A stretch of DNA of 64,000 nt from Macrothele yani (Eukaryota > Arthropoda > Arachnida > Araneae > Macrothelidae), in NCBI GenBank assembly GCA_039090855.1, contig CM077010.1, positions 43,542,905 to 43,606,904 of the forward strand, in the 5' to 3' direction. Position 1 is the first letter of the stretch. Every line of letters begins with the position of its first letter. The notes under the pieces were generated by a model. It saw only the letters and a list, made by a program, of their open reading frames with translations. It did no database searches and was not told the DNA's origin. The position numbers were made by a program, and so were the translations under genes. Of the stretch, positions 10,051-20,172 are shown piece after piece.

Positions 10051-10940
10051 ATAGACATGTACCCTAAAATGTTTGATCAAATAGTGCATTTTAGTGTTTC
10101 ATTAAATTACTTTTTGTTGCGTCATGGTTTCAGTCCAGTTACTAGTCAGATGGGTTTTGCTTTAATGATTTCATTGTGAGTTTCCCAGAACTCCTTATGA
10201 ATGGTTTCGAGTTGACAATGTCCTTTCTTCTTAATGGAGTCTAACTCTTGCTCCATATAAACTGCCAAAAATGAATGACAATTCTACGGGAGGCACTACG
10301 ATATTCAGAAAAAAATATAAAATAAGCTTGCCTCTACTTGATTTACTTTTAGTAGGAGGTAAAGGAAATATGTTGGTATTGTCCTGGAATGGAGGAATAG
10401 AAATGACGGCATACAGCGCAGGTAACTCTTTGTGTGCTAGTGGAAGAATTATTGTTCAAAAGCAGTGGAGAGAGAGAGTGCATCTAAGTCTCAACATGAG
10501 AATTGTGGAAGGGACTCTCATCTCAACCCACCCCAAGGAGCTGTTGGTAGTATTTCGTTCAGAAGAGTTGAAGACAGGTGACGTACTTCCCAGGCAAAAG
10601 AGGATGAATGGTTTTCACGCATATGAAAGTGGATTTCTGGGCGAAAATTGCAGATAATGATTGGGGAGCAATGGGAGATTATAATTCCGGAATTGTGTCA
10701 TTGCTCCATTTTACCCTTCAACTGAGGGCTGCGCTAGGAACTGCTTTTGCTTCAAACGAGTTGCGTAGTTAAACGGCGGTCAGACCCACATGACGTCAAA
10801 CTATATATATTTGAAAGATGTAAGTAACTGTATTATTAATGTAGTTAATTATGTGAAGGATTTTAAGGATGCGCCTAAAAGATACTGAATACACCCAATT
10901 GCTGAGAAGACAATAAACACATAAATCCGTAAACGGTGTA
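10051..10940. other. Intron sequence, one unassigned 128-codon frame
   Basis: No recognised element. A plus-strand frame at 10271-10657 (128 codons, starting MNDNSTGGTTIF) has no motif that I can name, no splice context and an ordinary AT-rich surrounding. It may be chance or a decayed element. I do not assign a function. Confidence 0.4.
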
Positions 10941-10979
10941 GTATGAAAGAGTATTTTAATACGACGAGGTTTCACCTTT

Positions 10980-11140
10980 CAACTGGAGGCTTTGTGAAGG
11001 TAACCTACAAAACGGGAGGCTTTGTGAAGGTAACCTACAAAACGGGAGGCTTTGTGAAGGTAACCTACAAAACGGGAGGCTTTGTGAAGGTAACCTACAA
11101 AACGGAAGCCTTTGTCAAGGTAACCAACAAAGCCACCTGT
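10980..11140 (+). repeat. 30-bp minisatellite, about 5 copies
   Basis: The tandem unit begins GGAGGCTTTGTGAAGGTAAC and ends CTACAAAACG, 30 bp. The first four copies are identical and the fifth has several changes. Because 30 is a multiple of three, a plus-strand frame (10943-11176) repeats the decapeptide GGFVKVTYKT. No other sign that it is a gene. Confidence 0.95.
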
Positions 11141-11394
11141 TTGATTATTGTTCGAGTCCCTGCTCGTCTAGGTTGAAAAGTTTTCACAAACCTTCTAATG
11201 GCAGACGAAAGCTCGGCGAATTAAAATACTCTTTCTTACTAAATCATTTACGGATTTACGTGACTTTTTGTGTTCTCAGGAATTGATTAATTAAATCATT
11301 CAATTATACCCCATTGATACGGATGAACAATATAAACACATATGCATATTATCGAGCATGCAAATTTCCTTATGTTTTATTTTCACATATTCAG

Positions 11395-12110
11395 CAAACA
11401 GTGGTGCCCTCCATGCATTGTCCGATTAGTGCCAGCACCATTGGCAGACGACTGCACGACGCAGGACTACACGCACGCAGACCGTTACGACGACTGTCCT
11501 TAACACCATTGCATCATCGCCAAAGACTGCAATGGTGCTCACTCAGAATGTCAGCGGGCGATCTTCAGTATCGAGTCCCGCTTTTGTCTTGGAGGAGACG
11601 ACCAACTAATCCGTGTGTGGAGGAACCATGGTCAGCGCCAAGATGAACGGTTTATTTTCCAGCGTCACACGTCCAGAAGGCCGGGTGTTGTGGTGTGAGC
11701 TGTAACTTCCTACGATGCCAGATCACCTTTGGTGTTCATTAAAAGCACTTTGGCAGCCCAACGTCACGTTAACGAGGTCCGGCAACCAGTGGCCCTGCCT
11801 TTTCAGAACGCTCACTCCGGTGCGATTTTGCAACAGGATAACGCTCGTCCGCATACTGCTGCTGTCTCGAGAGCTTGTCTTCAAGGCACTGACAGTCTGC
11901 CATGGTCAGCCATATCGCCAGACCTATCGCCGATTTAAAATGTGTGGAATGCTATTAGACGCGCTATCGACTGTCCACCCCTACCGCACAAAATGCAGGA
12001 AATGCGCGAGAAGATTTAAGCTGCATGGGATGGCTTATCGCAGGACACCATTAGGAATATTTAAAACTCCACGCTGAGACGTCTGGTATGCTGAGTGAGC
12101 AAACATGCCG
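11395..12110 (+). mobile_element. Tc1-like element, 5'-truncated fragment
   Basis: Plus-strand transposase remnant: ISASTIGRRLHDAGLHARRP, RRLSLTPLHHRQRLQWC, then frame changes, then LQQDNARPHTAAVSRACLQ (second aspartate intact) and AISPDLSPI near 11915. The helix-turn-helix end is missing. It is close kin to the inverted copy at 12495-13600, and the two face each other about 380 bp apart. Confidence 0.85.
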
Positions 12111-12494
12111 TCTCGACGCCATATTTAGAAGACATATTTTTAGAAGACGATATTTTAACTGCAGCAGATATTTCTTTCGTGCTCATGTAGCAGGCTGTTG
12201 CCAGTTTCAATTCTTTTAACTTCTTTTATTTTCTGTAATTTCTTATCAAAAACGTTCTAAAAATGTGCAAACATCCTCTGTAATTTGCCAATACAAATTA
12301 AAATATTATTAACATGGCGCAGAAGTTTATCACAGATTTTATTTTGTTACCGCCTAAGAAACGTTTTGGGGACCGCATATTACATTCTACGTCAATAAAA
12401 AAACTGCACCCAGGAAGATGCGTCGAATCGTAACCGTATTTATCAGGAAGGTAAAAGTTACCAGGAACAATACATGATTAAACTTTGAGACTGA
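12111..12494. other. Spacer between two inverted Tc1 copies
   Basis: AT-rich spacer without coding signal. With the flanking copies it would allow the DNA to fold into a large stem-loop. Confidence 0.4.
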
Positions 12495-13600
12495 TATGAG
12501 CAATATTTATTGAGCTGCACGCCAATGAGTAGTGTCTCTCAGAATGGCGTCGGGCCGACATATTTGCTCACACAGCATGCCAGACGTCTCGGAATGGCGT
12601 TCTACAGGTTCCTAATGGTGTCTTTTGATAAGCCATACCCTGCAGTCTGAATCTTCTCAAGCAGTTCCTGCAGATTGTGCGGTAGTGGGTGTGTGGAGCG
12701 TGGATAGCGCGTCCAATAGCATCCCACAAATTTTCAATCGGTGATAGGTCTGGCGAGTGGCTGGCCATGGCAAAGTGTCAGTACCTTGAAGGCAGGCTCT
12801 CGATACAGCAGCAGTAGGCGAACGAACGTTGTCCTGTTGGAAAATCGCACTGGAGTGAGCGTTCAGAAAAGGTAGAGCTACTGGTTGCAGGACCTCATCA
12901 GCGTAACGTTGGGCTGTCAAAGTACTTGTAATGAACAAAGAGGATATGGCATTGTAGGAAATCGCCCCTCATACCATGACACCAGGCTTTCTAGACATGT
13001 GACGCTCGACAACAAGCCGTTCACCATGGCGCTGACCTCGGGGCCTCCACACACGCATTCGTTGGTCGCCTCCTCCAAGACAAAAGCGGGTCTCGTCACT
13101 GAAGATCACCCGCTGCCATTCTGAGTAGCTCCATGATAGTTTAGCACGATACCATTGCAGTTTCCTGCGACGATGCAATGGTGTTAAGGGCAGTCGTCGT
13201 AACGGTCTGCGTGCGTATAGTAGTACGTCGTGCATCCGTCTGCCAGTAGTGCTGACACCAATCGAACGAGGCATGGAGGACACACTGCTCACTGAATATT
13301 TACAATCGTGGCTGTTAGGTCACTCAGCGGATGTCGGACAACCCGTTTGTCCTCTCTCTCTCTTTTCGCGATTCGTCTAGTTCTCCCAGACTCTTCCTGT
13401 CACTGCTGCGTGCCTTGTTTTATCCACTGCCGCCAACTGCGTGGTATGAGGATATCTGCACGATCGGTATAGTGCGCGCAATACGGCGAAAAGACCATCT
13501 CGCTTACCGGGGCCCGATTATGCGGCCCCTCTCGAACTCCTCCAACTGCTCGAATTGCTTTTGAACTTTTCTGCAAGGCATACGTCACTTGCAAAGGCTG
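12495..13600 (-). mobile_element. Tc1-like element, nearly full length, frameshifted
   Basis: Minus-strand transposase. The N-terminal helix-turn-helix is recognisable at 13480-13565 (QLEEFERGRIIGPR, then a shifted frame RWSFRRIARTI), followed by the linker, ISVSTTGRRMHD-type helix region, RRPLRRLPLTPLHRRRKLQW, RVIFSDETRFCLGGGDQRMR (first aspartate present), IFQQDNVRSPTAAV (second present) and HSPDLSPIENLWDAIGRA (third present). Frame changes lie near 12965, 12770 and in the N-terminal half. All catalytic residues survive although the frame does not. Terminal repeats not defined. Confidence 0.82.
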
Positions 13601-13890
13601 CAACTAACACAACATCACGAGTCAGAATGGCAAGCGCGCCCAAACGGGACGGCCCTATATACCCGGTCAGGCACAGCACTACGACCCCTCCTTGCTTTCG
13701 TCACATGCTCGGCCGAGCGTGGTACTTGAAGCATTCGCATGTGTGACGATGTCAAACCTACCCACCAACTCTCATTCCTGCCATTTGCTTCCTTTTGGGT
13801 GCAACTATTTTGTTGACGTAGAGGGTATATACCGAACAAATGGTGTGCGCTACAAATTTATAAATAAATTATTTTAGGCAATGTTTTAGG
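13601..13890. other. Spacer, nothing recognised
   Basis: No coding or repeat signal was seen between the Tc1 copy and the jockey-like LINE fragment. Confidence 0.4.
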
Positions 13891-14690
13891 AGTAAATTTC
13901 AGAACTAAATACGGGCAGGTCATGATGGATGCAGATGATGCAGCCGTTGGCATCAGGTCCCTGAACAAAGAGAAAACAAAAGAGAGCGAAGCTCCTCCAG
14001 GACTTTACCAGCTGGAAACCTACTACACTGACTGGGGGATCAAACTCAACCCGTCTAAGAGCAGTGCGCTGTTGTTTTTTGGATCTCTCCAAGGAGTATC
14101 GAAAATTATGTTTAGAAAGACAATCCCTTAGACTGCCTCCACTAAGTACCTAGGGCTCCAAACAGATTGTCGATTTTCTTGGGTAGCGAACACGAGCTAT
14201 AACACGAATAAAGCTAGACAATGCCTTGGGCAACTGGCTACACTACTACAACGGAGAAGCTTCTTTACAACACGGCACAAGGTACTGATGTACAAGATAG
14301 TCGTCAGACCAGTGCTTATCTATGCATTCCCCATCTGGATAGGTGTTAGTAGGATCAGCGAGAGATTATCGAGAGGGTGTAGAGCCAGCACTTCGTATGA
14401 TCTCTGGCTTCGTATGATCCAAGCCTGTTCCTAAGGTTCCGAAGTTGGGTCTTGGGGCTTCACCCTGGAGACCCTACTTCGGAACCTTAGGAACAGGCTT
14501 GCAGTTGAGAAAGTACACGTATACTCTACCAGACTCGCCAAAAAGTTCTTCAAGAAAGCGGATTATGATCCCAGCGAATTCCTTAGGTATCCCAGAACTA
14601 AGGCAGCTATCGTTGCCCTACCCCTGACAGAGACTTGGGGAAGGGCAACACTGTTCAGCACTGTTTCCTGGTCTGGAGACCTTGGATAAA
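13891..14690 (+). mobile_element. jockey-like LINE, 3' part of reverse transcriptase
   Basis: Plus-strand non-LTR reverse transcriptase fragment. It opens at the catalytic box (VMMDADDAAVG, where the family has Y/FADD), then YYTDWGIKLNPSKSSALLF, TKYLGLQTDCRFSW, KARQCLGQLATLLQRRSFF, YKIVVRPVLIYAFPIW and, near the end, STRLAKKFFKKADYDPSEFL and YPRTKAA. These are the post-catalytic blocks of jockey-clade insect elements. A TAG at about 14130 and a rearrangement at 14393-14500 (duplication plus hairpin) break the frame. 5'-truncated and without a clear poly-A. Confidence 0.85.
14421..14500. repeat. 32-bp inverted repeat in the LINE
   Basis: Arms 14421-14452 and 14469-14500 (AAGCCTGTTCCTAAGGTTCC and onward) are complementary over 32 nt with one mismatch and a 16-nt loop. 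Just upstream, CTTCGTATGAT is duplicated directly. The stem interrupts the LINE frame. Confidence 0.95.
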
Positions 14691-14844
14691 ATGGACGACT
14701 GGATCTGATGGGAAAAAAGTGAGTGACCATTTGTGGCTGTTAAACAAACCACATGCCCCTTCTTTATCAGGTTCACGTTGAGACGGTGAGTATTGATCGC
14801 TGCTCCGACATCCGGATGTGGTTTGTGTAAGTCTCAATCCCCCC

Positions 14845-15108
14845 TCCTCCCCGGGTGCGTCGGTGGCTCGGTGGTGTCAAGGTGCGCTGAGATGGATACT
14901 GTGGTGCTTGGTCCCTCTCGTGCCTTTCTCCCTTCCCGCCCTGGACTGGTGTCGCGGTTCACTCAAAAAATAAGTCCTCCTCTCCTTTCACTTATATCTC
15001 TGTTTATCTTTCCTATTGAGTTTACTTACTCAGATCTCCTAGCTCCCTTTTTCTAAGGGCAGTTTTAGACTTGGGGTCAGACACTCCTTTCCTAAAACTT
15101 CTTCAAAC
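14845..15108 (+). mobile_element. SINE family B copy, diverged
   Basis: The 3' block (TCTCCTAGCTCCCTTTTTCT, then GGGGTCAGACACTCCTTTCC) matches the complement of the SINE B copies at 31199-31755 and 33532-33842. The 5' region is much diverged from their tRNA-like head. Confidence 0.65.
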
Positions 15109-15533
15109 GTAGCGTAGCGTAATTTCAGAACTAAAATAAAAACAGAACATATTGTAAATGTTTTTCGATCATTTTCTAATTATGTCGTTAGAATCCTGAT
15201 ATCTGCGAACAGGAAAAAGACGAAATTAGAGTATATGTTAGCAGAACAACATTAAAATTCCACTCTACATATTCACGACATTGCTATATATAAAGAAATT
15301 CTTCAGCGCGACCGTATAATCACCTCTAACAAGGTACTTTAAGATTGGATCCCGTATGATAGACTGCTAATAGTAGATGTCTCGAAAGGTTTAGGAGTCG
15401 GTCGTTATGTGTGATTGTTCGGTATAGTAAAATTTTTAGGTTTTCACCGGAAACTCAGTTCTCTTTCTTTATAGACTACATGCGATTTCCACTGAAAGTC
15501 AAGAATAATAATAGAAATCACTAAATTGCTTAC
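15109..15533. other. Intron flank of FAS1 exon
   Basis: AT-rich sequence immediately downstream of the FAS1 exon donor. No repeat or coding signal recognised. Confidence 0.45.
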
Positions 15534-15717
15534 GAGAATCGTCCGTCTTTCTCATTCTGCAGGAATTTCCAGACAGTTATATCGATTATCATCAATGGGC
15601 TCTGAATCAAGTGAACAACGCCATTCTTGACAGGGATGTTGGGCTTCATGATTTTCGCAAGAACAACCCCTTTCTTGTGATTGTAATCGCTGTGCATTGT
15701 ATTACTCTGGGCATGTA
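15534..15717 (-). CDS. mfas: FAS1-domain protein, internal exon (end of FAS1 domain plus linker)
   Basis: Second FAS1 exon, 184 nt, minus strand. The acceptor is TTTCTTTCTTTAG and the donor is GTAAGC. It enters in phase 1 and leaves in phase 2, matching the exons on both sides. The peptide contains GVVLAKIMKPNIP followed by VKNGVVHLI, the conserved C-terminal FAS1 motif in which the NGVVH core closes the beta-sandwich, and then a linker helix ending WKFLQNEKDGRF that leads into the next domain. The intron separating it from the 39.9-kb exon is about 24.2 kb and is mostly transposons and SINEs. The extended match over the NGVVHLI block makes FAS1 identity firm. Assignment to midline fasciclin is inference from the family wording, not from a search. 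Confidence 0.88.
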
Positions 15718-16039
15718 CTAAAGAAAGAAAATATATCACATTTACTAAGAGACTTTAGACATCTTTGCATTTATTCAGAAATACAAATCATGGTACAAGA
15801 GCAAAAGTTAAGAACTTTCTTAATAACGGAAGACATGAAAAGTAATGGAAAACTCTTTCAATAGAATACAAATGGAAAGTGCACTTCACTTTGATATCTC
15901 AGATGTCTATTTTTAAATTTCATTCAGTATATTACACATGAGGCATCATAACCTTACCCTCATCAGCACATTGAAACTCATTTTATATAAATAATAAAAT
16001 ACAGTATTTGTAATTTGTGCACATGCTTCAAAGAACATA
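15718..16039. other. Intron flank of FAS1 exon
   Basis: Contains the polypyrimidine tract and AG acceptor of the FAS1 exon at its left edge. Otherwise AT-rich and without recognised features. Confidence 0.5.
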
Positions 16040-17470
16040 CACTGGCGGAAAGTGAAAAAAGAACACCAAGAAAGAGACGTCTGATACCAACGAAATTTAT
16101 ATATCATAATAACGGAATACAGAGGATAACGTGATCAAAACATTATGGCAAAATACAGCTGTATTTGCTGGTACACTGAAAAATAACATTTCCATGTATC
16201 ATAGTTAGTATTAGGTTGAACCGCCATGAGCTGAGTCACACTGTGCAATTTTTGCATGGAGTCTGTCGTACAGATGTTGGATGTAAGTTTGGGGCATTGA
16301 GTTCCAAGCATCCTCAACCTGGACGCGTAAATCGGGGATGGTCGTGGCTGGCCGTGGAGACCGGATAAGTCGTTGTCCCATAAAATCCCACACGTGCTTA
16401 ATGGGGGACAATTCCGGTGACCATGCAGGACATGGAAGTTGTCTCCTACCCTGAAGTGCATGTTGCATTGCACGTGCCGTGTGTGGACGTGCGTTATCTT
16501 GCTGGAAAACACCACGACGGACCGACTTTACAAATGGCACAACAACAGGCTGAATGATGTTGTTGATGTAGGAGGTGCTGTTTAACGTACCCGGTACAAA
16601 CACTAGTTGTGTACGGGAGTGATAGCTGATCGCTCCCCACACCAGGAAACCAGGTGTAGGCACTGTGTTTCGCTGGCGGATGCAAGAAGGGTGGAGACGC
16701 TCCCCTGTGCGTCTGCGATCACGCATACGGCCATTAGAGGCTCCCAAGAAGAATCTGCTTTCATTGCTGAACACGACGTATCGCCATTGCGTTTTCCAGT
16801 GCAGACGTTGGCGACACCACTGCAGCCGTTCCTGACGGTGGGCTGGAGTCAGAGGTACACATTCCAGAGGCACACGTACACGTAGTCCTGCATCCAGTAG
16901 ACGGTTGCGGATTGTTCGCACAGTCACCTCAGGTGCAACGGCAGTTCGGATTTGCGTCGCAGTGGATGTTCTGCTTGAGAACGCCGCTCTTCTTATGCGT
17001 CGATCGGTCCGCTCATCAGTCCATCTCTGAATCCTGGTTCCACGTCTTCTCGTGTGGGAATGTTCCTCGGACCATCTAACCCACCATCGTTCCACCACCG
17101 ATACTTCCCGTCTAATTCGCCCCGCAATACGACGATACGACCACCCGGTCTCGCGGAATCCGACTAGACGACCTCGCTCAAAGTCCGAAAACTGCTGAAA
17201 TCGCGCACGTCTTCCATGTCCAGGCATTGCAGCTTCTTCAAGGCCTTTGCACTTGTCCGTACGCCGACGACTGATTACATTCACTTCGCCGTACTCCTTA
17301 AATACCACCGACGATAATTTGCATATTATGCCGTACTGTGGCGTAAGTGCTCACTGGTTGGTCCCGAAATTAACATCACGCCTAAGTAAACTCGACCCCA
17401 TTAGCATATGTAAATTTCATGATCGTCCGACAATTCCTTCTTGGTGTTCTTTTTTCACTTTCCGGCAGTG
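16040..17470 (-). mobile_element. Tc1-like DNA transposon, full length with open reading frame
   Basis: A 1.43-kb element. Terminal inverted repeats of about 38 bp (CACTGGCGGAAAGTGAAAAA at 16040, complement ending at 17470 with one C-for-G difference near the tip) are almost perfect and flanked by TA. The transposase frame is uninterrupted (16211-17227). Confidence 0.93.
16211..17227 (-). CDS. Tc1-like transposase, intact frame but catalytic residues altered
   Basis: 338-residue transposase. The start is taken at MPGHGRRARF (17227), the family N-terminus, although an upstream in-frame Met exists at 17308. Residues 10-60 form the first helix-turn-helix (FSDFERGRLVGFRETGWSYR), 65-125 the second DNA-binding domain (RTIRNRLLDAGLRVRVP), and 140-330 the RNase-H-like catalytic domain. 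Odd: the first catalytic aspartate is Asn155 (FSNESRF), the second is intact (Asp244, QQDNARPHTA), and the usual SPIEHVW glutamate is Lys277 (SPELSPIKHVW). The frame has survived but two of three metal ligands are changed, so the protein is probably inactive for transposition while possibly still binding the terminal repeats. It is the only full-length open transposase in the window. There is no direct sign that it is expressed. Confidence 0.88.
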   Translation of the reverse strand: MPGHGRRARFQQFSDFERGRLVGFRETGWSYRRIAGRIRREVSVVERWWVRWSEEHSHTRRRGTRIQRWTDERTDRRIRRAAFSSRTSTATQIRTAVAPEVTVRTIRNRLLDAGLRVRVPLECVPLTPAHRQERLQWCRQRLHWKTQWRYVVFSNESRFFLGASNGRMRDRRRTGERLHPSCIRQRNTVPTPGFLVWGAISYHSRTQLVFVPGTLNSTSYINNIIQPVVVPFVKSVRRGVFQQDNARPHTARAMQHALQGRRQLPCPAWSPELSPIKHVWDFMGQRLIRSPRPATTIPDLRVQVEDAWNSMPQTYIQHLYDRLHAKIAQCDSAHGGST

Positions 17471-17544
17471 TACATTCAGTAGGCAAAACATTATCGATAA
17501 GGTGAAACAGACCCAAACCAATCGTAGGCATTAAATAGGCTGAC

Positions 17545-19090
17545 ATAAGGGCTTCGATACATTGTATCGGAATGGAAGAACATGGGTGAATGTGGTGGTC
17601 TGAGCGACTTTGATCACATGGACGCATTGTCAGCGCAAGACAGACGGCCATTCTATCTCCCAAGTAGTAAGGTATCACAAAAGGGGTAAGAACCCTTGCG
17701 TTTCCAAGGAAAACGGTATGATTTTTTTGATTGGAGGTTTAAAGACCACTGTGAGCAATTCAATAATTCAATTGGCTAAACGCAGTCGCCCGTCCCTAAT
17801 TTAGGGTCACTGGTTCCAGAGAAGGGAAAGAACCAGTGCCGTAAGACAAACACAACCAACACCCTTGCCTCACCGGGAATCGAACTCGGATCCCTTTTGG
17901 ACGAATGATCAGAGGCCATCGCTTAGACCACTGCGCCAACTGGCGTGGTAATCCAGGTCTACTAATGTGCTATAAGCAGTCGCCCTTCCCAAATTTATGG
18001 TCACTGGTTCCAGGGAAGGAAAAGAACCAGTGCCGTAGGACAAACACAACATCCATGCCTCACCGGGTATTTGAACCCGGACCCCATTCGGACGAATGAT
18101 CAGAGGCCGTCGCTTAGACCACTGCGCCAACTGGCGTGGTAATCCAGGTCTACTAATGTGCTATAAGCAGTCGCCCTTCCCAAATTTATGGTCACAGGTT
18201 CCAGGGAAGGAAAAGAGCCAGTGCCGTAGGACAAACACAATACCCATGCCTCACCGGGATTCGAACCCGGACTCCTTTCCGACCAATGATCAGAGGCCGT
18301 CATTTAGACCACTGCGCCACTGGGGCGGCAATACAGGTGTACTAATGGGCTACAAGCAGTCACCCGTCCCTAATTTATGGTCACTGGCTACAGGGAAGGG
18401 ACAGATCCAGTGCCTTAAGACAAACACAATATCCATGCCTCACCGCGATTCGAACCCGAACCGCTTTCGGACGAATGATCAGAAGCCATCGCTTAGGCCA
18501 CTGCGCCACCGGGGCGGTCCATATGATTGGTTTATCGCAAGTATACCATCAACCAACGTACCAGCGCTCAGAAAGCAAACGGTAGCCAACCACACCCCAT
18601 TGATGACCGGGGTCGACATAGACTATCCAGATTCGTACAGACTGACGGCTCTTCAACGGCGGCACAAATCACATCCAAGTTAATTATCGGAGGGCCAAGT
18701 AGCGTCACCGAGCGAACGGTACCGTGCACGTTGTGTATCCTGGGCTACAGGAGTCGACGTCCTACTCGTGTATCACCGTTGACTGCTCGTCATCGGCTGG
18801 TGTCGGAAATATCAAAACTGGACATTGTCAGAGTTGCGCTGCGTCGTGTGGTCAAATGAAGGTCCCCGGATTTAAACCTATCGAAGCTTTCTGGGATTAA
18901 ATGGAGTTGATCATCAAATCCATGGAACCTGGACCGATGTCTCGGGCGGAGTTGTGGACAGTGCTGCAAATGATATGGCGAATATTACGTCCGGAAACCT
19001 TCCGGCATCTGGTGAAGTCGATACCTTGGCGTGTACAGGCTGTTATTCGTGCAAGAATAGGACCAACGCCCTAATAGGTTGGTATATCTA
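17545..19090 (+). mobile_element. Tc1-like element split by a SINE array and internally deleted
   Basis: Plus-strand remnants of one Tc1. Before the insertion (17590-17700): LSDFDHMD, then RQTDGHSISQVVRYHKRG-like helix-turn-helix residues across frames. After it (18540-18870): DDRGRHRLSRFVQTDGSSTA, SVTERTV, LGYRSRRPTRVSPLTARH and the edge of the first catalytic block (VVWSNE). At 18900-19070 the C-terminus follows at once (EPGPMSRAELWTVLQMIWRI, then FRHLVKSIPWRVQAVI and ARIGPTP). The middle of the catalytic domain is missing, so an internal deletion occurred besides the insertion. Confidence 0.78.
17724..18521 (-). mobile_element. Tetrameric tRNA-derived SINE (family A)
   Basis: Four head-to-tail copies of SINE A on the minus strand with a period of about 190 bp (ACTGCGCCA at 17930, 18121, 18311 and 18500). 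Each copy has a tRNA-like head with A-box (complement of CACTGCGCCA) and B-box (complement of GGATTCGAACCCGG) and a body with GGTCACTGGTTCCAGGGAAG. Only the 3'-most copy has the T/A-rich tail (17721-17729). TATGATT at 17717-17723 and 18522-18528 is a candidate target-site duplication, so the tetramer probably inserted as one unit into the Tc1 element. Confidence 0.88.
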
Positions 19091-19094
19091 GTGT

Positions 19095-19492
19095 TTTGCC
19101 CATTGAGTGTTCATTCTAAAGGTAATTAATTGTGGTAGTATTCACAATCATGATGTCAGATGAACAGCAATAACTTTGACAACCAACTTCGAACAGATGC
19201 TGTTGAAGTGCTCATCTCTAATTTCGTGAATAAGAAAATTAGCGTTTGCTTTAAAACGTAAGTGAGGATATTTCGAGTTGGTGATCAGTTCCTAGGTAAG
19301 ATTCGAACGTGGGGTGAAAACGCGAAACGGATTTAAATCATTATAACAACAACTGCTAAAGCAGAGGACAAACGAAAGTGATTAGAGAGAAGCAATGTTT
19401 CAGATGTGCAGTACTTACGAAGGCTAGGATTTCATGTCGTGTTTACTTTGACTCGTAGGAGACACTGGTTACCACGTCATACGCGCAGTTTT
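19095..19492. other. Spacer, nothing firm
   Basis: No repeat or gene recognised. The last bases may belong to the end of the Tc1 element at 20175-21385, displaced by the mariner insertion. Confidence 0.35.
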
Positions 19493-19494
19493 TA

Positions 19495-20172
19495 CAAGGA
19501 GTGTTCAAATGAAAAGGTACGAAACGACACTGTGGGTATAAATGAAGACTTTATTCAAATTATACACCATAGGCCGTAGCACAACGATCCCATTGAATAA
19601 CGAGCCGAAGGATTCCTTGTTCCCAGAATTCCTGTGGCCGTGACGAGACCCAGTCTTTCACAGCGTCCTTGAGTTCGTCGTCCGAGTGGAAGCACTTCCC
19701 TTTCAGATGTTTTTTCAGGGGACCAAACACATGGAAATCGCAGGGCGACATGTCCGGGCTGTAGGGCGGATGGTCAAGCTGCTCCCACTGGAACTTGGCC
19801 AGTTCCGCGTGTGTGACCCTGGAGACGTGTGGACGCGCGTATACGGTCACCATCCGGCGATGAATAGCGGCCGGTTTAACACCTTCCGCTGTCAGAAATC
19901 GGATAACGCCTAGCTGCTCCTCAATCGTCGAATTTTGCAATGTGAACGCCATCCTGTCCTCACACGCACTGCCGCGTCAATTGGACGGCGTTCTTTATAA
20001 GAGCCTCTGCTCTCTCCTGCGCATGCGGGCGCCCGCCTTTGCTCCGATCCACGCCGGCGACTCCAATCGCATCCCTAGATGTGTCGCTACGTTATCCCAT
20101 AGCGGCATAGGCAAATATGTTAACAGTTACGTTCTTATGACGTTTCGTACCTTTTCATTTGAACACCCCTAG
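19495..20172 (-). mobile_element. mariner-family element with internal deletion
   Basis: A 0.68-kb element. The terminal inverted repeats share GTGTTCAAATGAAAAGGTAC (from 19501) and its complement (20146-20165), flanked by TA. The middle of the transposase is deleted but the frame is kept (19560-19952). Confidence 0.9.
19560..19952 (-). CDS. Deletion-derived mariner transposase fusion, 130 residues
   Basis: An uninterrupted 130-codon frame. Residues 1-38 are the N-terminal DNA-binding start of a mariner-family transposase (TIEEQLGVIRFLTAEGVKPA). From about residue 39 the sequence jumps to the C-terminal part (HAELAKFQWEQLDHPPYSPD, MSPCDFHVFGPLKKHLKGKC, SDDELKDAVKDWVSSRPQEF). The first two catalytic aspartates are gone; the SPDMSPCD motif remains. 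The full family protein is about 340 residues. The join is in frame and the fused product has no stops, which may be chance for a recent deletion. It could not catalyse transposition. Whether it is translated cannot be judged from sequence. Confidence 0.75.
   Translation of the reverse strand: MAFTLQNSTIEEQLGVIRFLTAEGVKPAAIHRRMVTVYARPHVSRVTHAELAKFQWEQLDHPPYSPDMSPCDFHVFGPLKKHLKGKCFHSDDELKDAVKDWVSSRPQEFWEQGILRLVIQWDRCATAYGV

Noticed and set aside
10271..10657. 128-codon plus-strand frame as a host gene
   Set aside because: No recognised motif, no splice context; length not beyond chance over 64 kb of six-frame sequence.
18096..18683. 195-codon plus-strand frame with internal repeats
   Set aside because: It is the read-through of tandem SINE A units plus Tc1 remnant, on the strand opposite to the SINE.
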